Shown: piece after piece, positions 44,780 to 53,110 of the stretch
How the letters are laid out: every line of letters begins with the position of its first letter
Numbering within the stretch: position 1 is the stretch's first letter
Assembly: GCA_965216255.1 (NCBI GenBank)
Contig: OZ244148.1
Coordinates: 992,001 to 1,056,000 of the forward strand
DNA length: 64,000 bases
Source: G965216255 sp965216255
Lineage (GTDB): Bacteria > Bacteroidota > Rhodothermia > Rhodothermales > Bin80
Reading direction: 5' to 3'
The notes under the pieces: generated by a model
What the model was told of the DNA's origin: nothing
Databases searched by the model: none
The model's input: the letters and a program-made list of their open reading frames with translations, nothing else
Translations under genes and position numbers: made by a program

Positions 44780-45902
44780 CAGCCATGTCCCCTGGAATGA
44801 AGATACTGTGTTCTTGGATAAGCCACCAAATGCAACTCTTCTCGTGCGCGCAGGAGTTGCTCGGTCCTTTGACCGAGCTGCAGACGAAGCTTCTGAACGT
44901 GTTGGATATCGTTCGCATTGAGTGCTATCTGCGCAGCGATGCCACGGCAGCGCGCGGGCGCGGGATCGTGTGGCGCTTGCGCGGGCGTTTCTTGCGAAGG
45001 CGGTCTACAATATCGGTACGACCCGCGCGTTGATCGACCGGATTTGCTCTGAGCCACAGCTGCGCCGCCTGTGTGGGTGGCAACGTTAAGACCAGGTTCC
45101 AAGCGAGGCTACCTTTTCACGCGCATTCGCAGAGTTTGCCGTGACTAGTCTGCCCGATCAGATGCATTGTACGCTGATCGAGTCGTGCTACGAGGATGCG
45201 GTAGTGGGACATATTTCACGTGATTCGACGGCCATTCAGGCTCGCGAGCGCCCTGCTGCGAAGGAGCCGGCGCCTGCCAAGCGCAAGCCTGGGCGAGCGC
45301 GCAAGGGGGAGCAATCTCCAAGGAAAGAACGGCGTGTCGTACGCCAGTTGGGTGTGAGTCTGCAGGAGATGGAAGATGACCTGCCAAAGGAGTGCAACCG
45401 GGGAGCCAAGCGCAATTACAAGGGCTACAAGCAAAGCTGGAGCGGCTACAAGCTGCACACTGATGTGGCAGACGGAGGCATACCGATCAGTTGCATCGTG
45501 ACGTCCGCGTCGGTGCATGACAGTCAGGTGGCCATTCCACTGGGGGCCAAGTCCGCGGAGCTGGTAACGAGTTTATACGATGCGATGGATAGCGCCTATG
45601 ATGTGGAGCAAATACGCCTCCACAGCCAGCGTCTTGGACATGTAGCGATCATTGACGAGCACCCGCGTACGCGCGCTGGGAAGGAGGCGCTAAAGCGTGA
45701 GGCGAAGGCCCTGCGTACGGCTGGGTTTGTAGCGCCAGCGCGCGAGCGCTACAAAGAGCGTTCGAGCGCCTTACGCGTCTTTGGTCGCCTCAAAGACGAG
45801 TATGGCGCTCGTCACGTTCGTGGCAACGCGAAGGTGAAGTGTCACCTCATGTTCGGTATGCTCGCGCTGACCGTAGACCAAATGGTGCGACTGCTGAGCT
45901 AA
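44780..45902 (+). pseudogene. DDE transposase (IS4/IS5 superfamily), broken
   Basis: Three segments in order: ELLGPLTELQTKLLNVLDIV in the frame from about 44788, then after a frameshift near 44950 DRVALARAFLAKAVYNIGTT through RRLCGWQR and an in-frame TAA near 45088, then the same frame VPSEATFSRAFAEFAVTSLP on to the end at 45902. The catalytic region has HISRDSTAIQAR (first Asp), GIPISCIVTSASVHDSQVAI (second Asp) and ERYKERSSALRVFGRLKDEY (Glu with the YREK-like element). The last 253 codons are open, but the full enzyme cannot be made without readthrough. Confidence 0.8.
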
Positions 45903-46109
45903 ACGAGTTCACCTCAGCGCAGAAAGGCGCCTGTCGTGCCAGGTGCGCAGGATAGGTGTGCGTGATTGTCACAGCTTATCGCCGAAATCTGTCTTTCCGA
46001 GTCGAAATCACTGCAACAGTTAGCGGTGTCGGAGTGCGAAAATCACATCGGCGTCTTTTTTTTTCCTTCAACCCACTGAATGCACCCTGAATTGCTGCGC
46101 CGATTGCCG

Positions 46110-46148
46110 AAACCGACAATTCCAGCAATGCATTAATGCAAGAGCCTC
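46110..46148 (-). repeat. Right inverted repeat of the island
   Basis: 39 bp ending GCAAGAGCCTC at 46148, the inverse of 37051-37089 with two mismatches. Outer flank TACC (46149-46152). Confidence 0.88.
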
Positions 46149-47001
46149 TACCGTACTTTAGATTAAGCGATGGTTCAATCCTCGCGCGGCGGGTATCAAA
46201 TCCCGAGTTTGGATTTCCTTCGTCCCGCAGCTCACCTACAGATGCACCAACTACGGCCGGCAGGATCTCCAGGTTCTTTCCCGATTTAACGCCGCGCAGG
46301 CCCGAAATGGAGCCCAGTTGACAACTCCAACACGGGTTGTCCTGACTTATTGCCGCCCAGGAATACGTGCTACGACTCTGCCTCGGATGTGTGATCCAAA
46401 ATGTGCCACGCCATTCCTGGACCGCGCGGTCCGGGAATCGCAGCCCCTTGAATGGAATGGCCATCTCCACCTGATATCCCGAGGCCGTGATCTTACCTTT
46501 CGATTCGTAGAGAAGGTTGAATCCATCATCCTCGAAATTGGAGCCAATCCGCGTGTCACCCTGAATACCAACGGGGTTCGATGCGATGAAATACATCGCC
46601 TGCCCGTCTCCGTGCGGGTCCAGCAACAGCCCTACGTAGTCATCCTGCCAAATCGCGTCACGATCGCTTAAGTTTGCCCGAACGGCCTTTGGGTCATCCC
46701 TGACCATAAAGGCCACATATAGGAATGTTTGGCTGTATGTCACCATTGCCGTGACGCCAATGGGTGGCTCGGTCTGATCCCCCGGAAACGTCTCGGAAAA
46801 ATTGACGGCGCGCGCGGCCGCAAACCACCCCGGCTCATTCAGATCTCCGTCAATATCAAGTTCTTCCGTGATCCTGGGCGGAAACAACGACGGTAACTCA
46901 TTGGGCACAAAGTGTGCCGTCTCCGGCTCGTTGAATGACTGGGCATGTGCGAGGGGCAAAAAAAGCCAACCTGCTGTAATGACCGCGAACATTCGGAGCA
47001 T
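46149..47001 (-). pseudogene. N-terminal part of the interrupted DUF5916 gene
   Basis: From the ATG at 47001: a signal peptide (MFAVITAGWLFLPLAHAQ), then a family-9-type carbohydrate-binding domain (PRITEELDIDGDLNEPGWFA, TYSQTFLYVAFMVRDDPKAV, DDYVGLLLDPHGDGQAMYFI, GYQVEMAIPFKGLRFPDRAV) and the linker into the barrel (ARIEPSLNLKYG). At 46149 the frame passes into the island and gives about 58 foreign residues before a stop. The missing continuation is at 37050-35616. Intact homologues run about 750-800 residues. Confidence 0.88.
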
Positions 47002-47506
47002 ACTCTTACCTGGGCTGTTGGTAAGAGCCCTGCGAAGCCGCGCGAATCATTGTTACAGCGAGTGCCATGTCCATGGTCAAGTCTTATCGCCTGGCATTCG
47101 CCTCGAAATGCGTGGAGATCCGCTACAACCGCCTGGATCAATTTGCCGCGCGCGGAACCCCGTGGATACGCGTGCATGCCATCTGCGCACCGGGGCGTGG
47201 CAGGCGCACGGCCTTGGTTGGGCATGCGCAGCTGCCGCCCGATCCTTGGCCTCAACGCATGACAGGCCCGAATGGCGGCCACAGCGATCGGCCTCAGGCA
47301 CAAGACAATGCACACTTCCACCCTGTGCGGGATGGCAGCCTCAAACGGCTAGGCTTTAAGCGCTTTTTCGCCGCGGCTGCGAAGGCGCTAAGAAGCGCGC
47401 TGCAGGTCCCCCTCCTCCAGAAAGGTGGCCCTATGGAAGAGTCCGCCCTCATCACCATGAATTGGCATTGCGCGCATTTGCGCGGTAACTAGACCACTCA
47501 AGCGGT
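47002..47506. other. Stretch with no convincing gene
   Basis: About 500 bases between the DUF5916 start and the SDR gene. A 141-codon plus-strand frame (47067-47492) is open but has no recognisable motif and a Pro/Arg-rich composition. It may hold divergent promoters. Confidence 0.4.
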
Positions 47507-48331
47507 ATGTTCAAGAACCAAGTGATCATCATTACCGGAGCTGGCCGGGGAATCGGAGCCGCGACTGCTCGGCTATTTGCCAGCTACGGAGCCACGGTCG
47601 TTGTCAACGATTTGGACGGCGAGGCCTGCACGGCGATACATAGTGAGTTGCTGCACGCCGGAACCGCCACGCTTGCAGTCCCGGGCGACGTGACGGATCC
47701 CGCATTCCCGGAGCATCTCGTGGCCGCGGCCTATGATACTTTCGGCCATGTTAACGTCCTGGTAAACAACGCGGGGTTTACCTGGGACGGCATGCTCCAC
47801 AAGATGGGGGACCTGCAGTGGAGCCGCATGTTAGATATACACGTTACCGCGCCGTTTCGAATTATTCGGGTACTGGCCCTCTACTGGCGCGAGGCCGCGA
47901 AGCAGGAAATCGCCGGCAGCGGCGAGGCGCGGCAGCGGCGCTGCATCGTCAATGTCTCGTCAACGTCGGGCTTGCACGGCAATGCAGGGCAGGTCAACTA
48001 TGCTACCGCCAAGATGGGAGTAATTGGTCTCACCAAGACGGTAGCACGCGAATGGGGCCGGTACGGCATTCGGTGCAACGCTGTCGCCTTTGGATTTATC
48101 GATACGCGCCTGACGCGGCCCAAGGAGGAAGGCTACCGCATGCAGGTGGCAGGCCAGGAGGTCGCCCTCGGCATCCCCGGTGACCTAAGGCAGGCTGCCT
48201 TCGCCACCGTCCCGCTAGGTCGCCCAGGAACGCCCGAGGAAGCCGCAGGTGGAATTGTGCTGCTGGCGTCTCCCCTGGCAAATTACGTGACAGGGCACAC
48301 ATTGGAAGTGACGGGCGGCATGGGCATTTGA
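47507..48331 (+). CDS. Short-chain dehydrogenase/reductase (FabG-like)
   Basis: 274 residues. VIIITGAGRGIGAATARLFA (6-25) is the nucleotide-binding TGxxxGIG, NVLVNNAGFTWDGML the NNAG element, IVNVSSTSGLHGNAGQVNYA with TAKMG the Ser-Tyr-Lys catalytic triad, and NAVAFGFIDTRLT the following loop. The protein has a ~12-residue insertion (EAAKQEIAGSGEARQRR) before the catalytic Ser and an extra loop near RMQVAGQEVALGIPG. It reduces a ketone, probably 3-oxoacyl-ACP or -CoA; exact substrate unknown. Convergent with the DsbA-like gene 10 bp away. Confidence 0.92.
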   Translation: MFKNQVIIITGAGRGIGAATARLFASYGATVVVNDLDGEACTAIHSELLHAGTATLAVPGDVTDPAFPEHLVAAAYDTFGHVNVLVNNAGFTWDGMLHKMGDLQWSRMLDIHVTAPFRIIRVLALYWREAAKQEIAGSGEARQRRCIVNVSSTSGLHGNAGQVNYATAKMGVIGLTKTVAREWGRYGIRCNAVAFGFIDTRLTRPKEEGYRMQVAGQEVALGIPGDLRQAAFATVPLGRPGTPEEAAGGIVLLASPLANYVTGHTLEVTGGMGI

Positions 48332-48341
48332 TGCGCCAGGC

Positions 48342-49244
48342 CTACTGAGGCACATACTGCCGCACCAATTCCTCGAATACTTCCACGGATTGAATTCCGC
48401 TCAGGACCTGCCCGTTTACAAAGAAGCTTGGCGTGCCTGTGATTCCGTAGCGAGACGCCAGCTCCATAGATGCCTCTACCTGCACCGTGGCCCCCCGGTA
48501 TGCCGCGGAAGCTTCGTCTGCCGCGCAGGCCGACCATTGTTCCATATCAATGGAGTGGCCTTCCAGAAACCCACTGCTTTTCTCCAATAGATTTTCGCTG
48601 TTTATTTCCTGCTGATTCTGGAAATAGCTGTCGTGCAGACCCCAGAAGGCGTCTGCATCCTGGGAAGCTGCACATACGGATGCAATAGCGGCTGGCTTTG
48701 CCCACTCATGCATCTCCAGCGGCAGGTGCAGAAATACAAAACTGACATCCTCGGAGAATTTATCCAAAAGCTCCTCAATGGTAGCAAATCCCCGGGCACA
48801 ATACGGACACTGAAAATCAGAGAATTCGTAAATGGCAACGGGAGCATTCAGGCTGCCGCGCGACGGCATACCGGCGGTAAATCTTGCGAGCTCTTCGTTG
48901 CGCTCCTCGGCCATGGCTGCCATGGCCTCCTTCTCTTCTTCCAGCAGCTGGGCGATCTCTGTCTCCGTCCTGCTCACGTCAATAGGCTCAAGAGCCATGA
49001 TATACATCTGGCCCTCCGTAAGCAGGAACCGGTAGTTCTGGTTATTGCCAACGACCAAACTTCCTTCGTAGAGCCCGGCCGTGGCGGTCTCCGAAATCTC
49101 CCCCACCTCGACCTGTACATCCCGGAATTGCGGAATCTCAAACCGGACGTTCTCCAGGATCTGCCCGGAACCGGGAATCGTCTGGGCAGAAACGTGGGCG
49201 ACAACCACCAGGATAAGTAGAATGAAAAGGGTGGTCCGAATCAT
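48342..49244 (-). CDS. DsbA-family periplasmic thioredoxin
   Basis: 300 residues. After a signal peptide (LFILLILVVVAHVSAQ) comes an ~100-residue N-terminal domain, then a helical linker rich in Glu/Ala, then a DsbA/DsbG-like thioredoxin domain with the active site FSDFQCPYCARGFATI (about 145) and the cis-Pro loop RYGITGTPSFFVNGQVLSG. CPYC is typical of disulfide isomerase/oxidase members. Extra cysteines (CAAS, CAAD) occur in the helical insert. Likely folds or repairs secreted proteins. Confidence 0.92.
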   Translation of the reverse strand: MIRTTLFILLILVVVAHVSAQTIPGSGQILENVRFEIPQFRDVQVEVGEISETATAGLYEGSLVVGNNQNYRFLLTEGQMYIMALEPIDVSRTETEIAQLLEEEKEAMAAMAEERNEELARFTAGMPSRGSLNAPVAIYEFSDFQCPYCARGFATIEELLDKFSEDVSFVFLHLPLEMHEWAKPAAIASVCAASQDADAFWGLHDSYFQNQQEINSENLLEKSSGFLEGHSIDMEQWSACAADEASAAYRGATVQVEASMELASRYGITGTPSFFVNGQVLSGIQSVEVFEELVRQYVPQ

Positions 49245-49782
49245 GACGGGGCTCGTTCAGAATGAAAACGCGTGTACGGCGGGCCTGTTGTTATGTTGCC
49301 GCACGCGGCGCGAGTCCACACCTGCGTCTATCCTGCCACAGCCGAGCGCATGGGCCCCGCCAAGGACGGCGCGTCGGAGCAAGTTACAGCCGTGCGTGCG
49401 GCGGCAAGCGAGCTCCAACACGCGAGAGAATACGCCCGCTGGCCGCAGCTGTACCGCGAAGAATTGGACCAATTCTGGCGCGCCGGCCCCTGCCGTGAAG
49501 GCCTCGACGGCCTGCAGATACAGCTTGACCGGGAAATCTACAGCACCGCCGCCAGAACCTCGGATCAGGCCGAATAAATGGCCTTCCCCGGACACGGCGC
49601 CGACCCACCAAGCGCGCGGTCTGAAATTGTGGTGCCTGTCCTTGCACCGGAGCGCGGGCTGGGTGCAGTCCTCGGCACCGGATGCGACCTGCCTGCCCCG
49701 CTCGATGCACGTGGCGCACGCTACCCGGCATGGCCCAGTGCCATATCTGGACGCCGTTTCTTGTGAGGCCAGCGGTTGCATG
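49245..49782. other. Stretch with no recognisable gene
   Basis: About 540 bases. A short plus-strand frame (49272-49577) includes a protein-like piece, LQHAREYARWPQLYREELDQ, but I cannot tie it to a family. It may be a decayed fragment. Confidence 0.4.
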
Positions 49783-51174
49783 CTACGAAAGTCCGAGCTG
49801 CGCCAGGGCATCCTGCATCATGAGAACCAGCACGTCCTCTGTTTCCGCTTCCGCATAGATACGAAGCAGGGGCTCCGTGCCCGAAGGCCGCACCAGGAGC
49901 CACCCTGCCTCGGTAATGTGTTTATAGCCGTCCAGTGTCTCCACCCGCCCCACCGGATACCCGGCTATGTGGCGCAGCCCCCCGTCCGTACGCAGGCGTA
50001 GCAGGATTTCGGCCTTCTTTTTTGTTCTAATGTCCGCTCGACGGTAAGCGTGCACTCCAAATTCATTGGTCAACTCCTGTACTAGCACGGATAGCTTCCT
50101 GCCACGCACCGCCAGCAGCTCCAGCAGGAGCAGTCCGGCGTAAATCCCATCCCGATCTGGAATGTGTCCCCGAAAGGCTATTCCTCCAGACTCCTCACCC
50201 CCAACAAGCACGTCGCCCGCAGCCATGCGCGGTGCAATATGCTTAAAGCCAATCGGGCATGTTTCTACGGAGAGGCCGTAGGCACGGCCCATACGATCCA
50301 GCATGCCGGTGGTGGAAACCGTTTTCACGATCGCGCCGGAGAGGCCCCGCTCCTGATGCAGGTACTTGACAAGAAGAGCGAAGAGGTTCTGGGACGACAC
50401 CATGGATCCCGTCTCGTCCATTACGCCTATCCGATCCGCATCGCCATCGTTAGCGATGCCGACTGTGCTTTCGCGCCTCGCAACCGCCCTGGTGAGCACG
50501 CCAAGGTTGCGTTCAATGGGCTCGGGCACGATGCCACCGAAGCCAGGATTAAGGACGCTGCGGATTTCCGCCACTGAATTCCGGCCGAGAAGCTCCAAGA
50601 AGCAGCCACGGCCGGCTCCGTACATGGCGTCATGCACGGCATGGATGCCAGCATCCCGCATGGCGTCGGTATCAAACTGCTGCCTCAGATAGTCCAGGTA
50701 CGCCCCGCGGATATCGCGCACTTCGATGGAGCCCGCGCTGCGGTCATGCTGCCGATACAGCCCGGCCGCCGCCGCTTCGATGGCTAGCGTTATGTCCTCC
50801 GTTGCCGGAGTCCCCATCCCAGTCTTGATCTTGTAGCCGTTGTACTCCGGTGCATTGTGGCTGGCCGTGATCACGATACCGGCATCAATGCCGGGCCCAG
50901 CAGCCGCCCAGCTGACGGCCGGGGTAGGCGTGATTCCTGGCGCCAGAACAACCGCAACGCCCTCAGCGGCCAGCACTTCAGCCGCGTGCCGTGCGAACAT
51001 CTCCCCCATGAAACGTGCATCGCAGCCCACGACTACCGTGGGACAGGCTACCGGCTGGCGGTAAAGCCACGCGGCCGTCGCGCGGGCTATCCTCGTGAGA
51101 TTGGCAAACGTGAAGTCCCGGCCCAGCACGGCACGCCAGCCGTCCGTTCCAAATCGAATGGGATCCGTATTCAT
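49783..51174 (-). CDS. Phosphoglucomutase/phosphomannomutase family enzyme
   Basis: 463 residues from the ATG at 51174, which overlaps the upstream pgm stop as ATGA; the frame upstream to 51312 is inside that gene. DPIRFGTDGWRAVLG starts the domain, GIVITASHNAPEYNGYKIKT (about 95-114) holds the phosphoserine, GIANDGDADRIGVMD (about 233) is the Mg2+ loop, VGGEESGGIAFRGHIPDRDG the sugar-binding loop and LVRPSGTEPLLRIYAEA the phosphate loop. It isomerises hexose 1- and 6-phosphates for cell-wall or storage sugar synthesis. Translationally coupled to the next gene. Confidence 0.94.
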   Translation of the reverse strand: MNTDPIRFGTDGWRAVLGRDFTFANLTRIARATAAWLYRQPVACPTVVVGCDARFMGEMFARHAAEVLAAEGVAVVLAPGITPTPAVSWAAAGPGIDAGIVITASHNAPEYNGYKIKTGMGTPATEDITLAIEAAAAGLYRQHDRSAGSIEVRDIRGAYLDYLRQQFDTDAMRDAGIHAVHDAMYGAGRGCFLELLGRNSVAEIRSVLNPGFGGIVPEPIERNLGVLTRAVARRESTVGIANDGDADRIGVMDETGSMVSSQNLFALLVKYLHQERGLSGAIVKTVSTTGMLDRMGRAYGLSVETCPIGFKHIAPRMAAGDVLVGGEESGGIAFRGHIPDRDGIYAGLLLLELLAVRGRKLSVLVQELTNEFGVHAYRRADIRTKKKAEILLRLRTDGGLRHIAGYPVGRVETLDGYKHITEAGWLLVRPSGTEPLLRIYAEAETEDVLVLMMQDALAQLGLS

Positions 51175-52808
51175 AGCCCCGCCGCCTGCAAAGCCTTCCG
51201 GACGATGGCCCGCGCCTCCTCTTGAATTCGGGTCAAATGCTCTTTGCCCAGAAAGCTCTCGGCGTAAATTTTGTATAGGTCTTCCGTGCCCGATGGGCGG
51301 GCGCAGAACCATCCATTGGCCGCCGTAATCTTGAGTCCACCCACTGCCGCGCCGTTACCGGGCGCGTGGGTGAGCTTCTGTTCGATTGCCTCACCGGCGA
51401 GGCTGCTGGCAGTTACCATTTCGGGGGAAAGCCCCCTTAGCGCCTCCTTTTCCGCGGCAGTGGCGGGCGTGTCGATGCGCTGGTATACCGGCCTGCCAAA
51501 TCTGGACTCGAGGACCGCATACCACTCTGCAGGATCCCGGCCGGTCGCGGCCGTGATTTCAGCCGCCAAGAGGGCCAGAGCGATGCCGTCCTTGTCCGTG
51601 GTCCACACCGACCCGTCGCGGCACAGAAACGAAGCACCCGCACTCTCCTCTCCGGCAAAACCGAAAGCTCCGGTAAGCAGGCCATCGACAAACCATTTGA
51701 ATCCAACGGGCACCTCCACCAAAGGTCGATCCATGGCCCGCGCCAGACGATCAAGCATGGAGCTGGAAACAAGCGTCTTGGCCACCGCAGCACTGGGGGC
51801 CCAGCCCGAACGATGCTCAAAGAGATAGTAGGCAGCAACGGCCAGGAAATGATTGGGACTAAGCAGCCCTCCGCTCCGGGTCACGATGCCGTGCCGATCC
51901 GCATCCGGGTCATTGCCAAAGGCCACGTCGAACTTGTGCCGAAGGTTCACCAGGCGCGCCATCGCATAGGGTGAAGAGCAGTCCATTCTGATACTCCCGT
52001 CGTGATCCAATGGCATGAAGCCGAAGGTTGGGTCCACCGCGGTGTTGACCACCTCAATATTCAGCCCGTACGTCTCCGCAATCGGCCCCCAGTAACCTAC
52101 GGCGGCGCCCCCCATGGGATCGGCGCCCATGGCAATACCGGAGTCCCGCACAATCTCCAGATCGACACAGGCGGCAAGATCCCGGATGTAGGGCTGCACC
52201 AGGTCCCGCATGTGCGTGGTGTCCGCCTTGAGAGCCCGAGCATAGGGAATACGCCGGATGGCATCCCTTCCACGGCCGAGCAGTCCATTCGCGCATCGCT
52301 CAATGGCTCCCGTGGTTTCGGCTGCCGCGGGGCCGCCTGTGACTGCATTGTACTTGAAGCCACCATCCGACGGCGGATTGTGGGACGGCGTAATGATGAT
52401 TGCGTCTGCGAGGCCGGCACTCCTACCTGCATTATGGGCAAGAATGGCCCGGGAAATTACCGGTGTAGGTGTGTACCCCAGACCCTGCTGTATTACCACG
52501 TCAACGCCGTTGCCCGCCAGCACCTCCAGCGCTGTGACGAAGGCAGGCTCGGAAAGAGCGTGCGTGTCCATGCCCATGAACAGGGGGCCGTCCACGGATT
52601 CCGCCTTACGCAGGTCGCACACGGCCTGCGTGATCGCAAGAATGTGGGCCTCATTGAACGAACCGGCCAGCGACGAGCCCCGGTGACCGGATGTGCCAAA
52701 GGAAACCGCGCTGGCGGGGCAGTGCGAATAGTACGCTGTGACCAGTCGGGGAATGTTGACGTTATGCTCCGGCGGAGCCGGCTTACCCGCCAGCGGATGT
52801 ACCATCAT
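51171..52808 (-). CDS. pgm: Alpha-D-glucose phosphate-specific phosphoglucomutase
   Basis: 545 residues, the long Pgm type. SFGTSGHRGSSLAGSFNEAH opens the catalytic domain, AIIITPSHNPPSDGGFKYNA (about 140-159) carries the phosphoserine, FGNDPDADRHGIVTRSG the metal loop, GFAGEESAGASFLCRDGSVW the sugar loop and WFCARPSGTEDLYKIYAESF the phosphate loop. It converts glucose 6-phosphate to glucose 1-phosphate for glycogen, trehalose and polysaccharide synthesis. Having two phosphohexomutases in an ATGA-overlapping pair is unusual and suggests coordinated routing into sugar nucleotides. Confidence 0.95.
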   Translation of the reverse strand: MMVHPLAGKPAPPEHNVNIPRLVTAYYSHCPASAVSFGTSGHRGSSLAGSFNEAHILAITQAVCDLRKAESVDGPLFMGMDTHALSEPAFVTALEVLAGNGVDVVIQQGLGYTPTPVISRAILAHNAGRSAGLADAIIITPSHNPPSDGGFKYNAVTGGPAAAETTGAIERCANGLLGRGRDAIRRIPYARALKADTTHMRDLVQPYIRDLAACVDLEIVRDSGIAMGADPMGGAAVGYWGPIAETYGLNIEVVNTAVDPTFGFMPLDHDGSIRMDCSSPYAMARLVNLRHKFDVAFGNDPDADRHGIVTRSGGLLSPNHFLAVAAYYLFEHRSGWAPSAAVAKTLVSSSMLDRLARAMDRPLVEVPVGFKWFVDGLLTGAFGFAGEESAGASFLCRDGSVWTTDKDGIALALLAAEITAATGRDPAEWYAVLESRFGRPVYQRIDTPATAAEKEALRGLSPEMVTASSLAGEAIEQKLTHAPGNGAAVGGLKITAANGWFCARPSGTEDLYKIYAESFLGKEHLTRIQEEARAIVRKALQAAGL

Positions 52809-53110
52809 GCTATGCGGTTACGAACCCTTGGGTAGAACACGTCGACTTCAGTCCCGAGTGCTTGGCAGAACATGCTCAGAAATCCGGAATATCCGCCCAC
52901 CAGCATCTACCCAACCGATCGAGCGTCAGAGTGGCGGCGTGCTACCAGACTCACCGGGGCCATGTTTCCGCGGCCGGACGGGTTTCTTTCGCGCAGTGAG
53001 GCGCCCGCTTCCCGGCCTGGGGCTGGGAAGCGCTGCACTATCGCATCACCAGAGGCAGGTGGCCCGAAACGCGGCTTCGCCATGGAAGTGCAGAATCACG
53101 CGCGCGCGCT
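52809..53110. other. Intergenic region between pgm and recN
   Basis: About 300 bases with no gene-like frame. It lies upstream of pgm and downstream of recN, so it should include the pgm promoter; no motif could be assigned. Confidence 0.4.

Larger units (their letters stand above)
37051..46148. mobile_element. 9.1-kb composite-transposon-like island carrying a candidate defence operon
   Basis: The ends are 39-bp inverted repeats, 37/39 identical, starting GAGGCTCTTGCAT. Each is flanked outside by TACC in direct orientation (37047-37050 and 46149-46152). Deleting the insert and one TACC joins the two DUF5916 halves in frame through AAG TAC GGT ATC ACC. The outer ends are inverted copies of the same IS end. 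The right side holds an IS (44656-46148) with a dead transposase, while the left IS copy is reduced to about 39 bp. Between them lie IS66 and IS3 remnants, the ATPase-TOPRIM-DUF262 operon and three unknown genes. Base composition of the cargo is visibly AT-richer than the chromosome. Confidence 0.85.
44656..46148 (+). mobile_element. IS4/IS5-superfamily insertion sequence, right flank of the island
   Basis: About 1.5 kb. The left end starts GAGCCTCTTGCAAAAC and the right end, read inward, GAGGCTCTTGCATTAA; both are next to TACC. The transposase inside is broken. Its right end is the same sequence that, inverted, closes the island at 37051, so it is the better preserved of two IS copies that could have moved the cargo. 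Confidence 0.6.

Noticed and set aside
37047..46152. TACC as part of the inverted repeat rather than a target duplication
   Set aside because: It occurs in direct, not inverted, orientation at the two outer borders, and one copy is needed to restore the DUF5916 frame.
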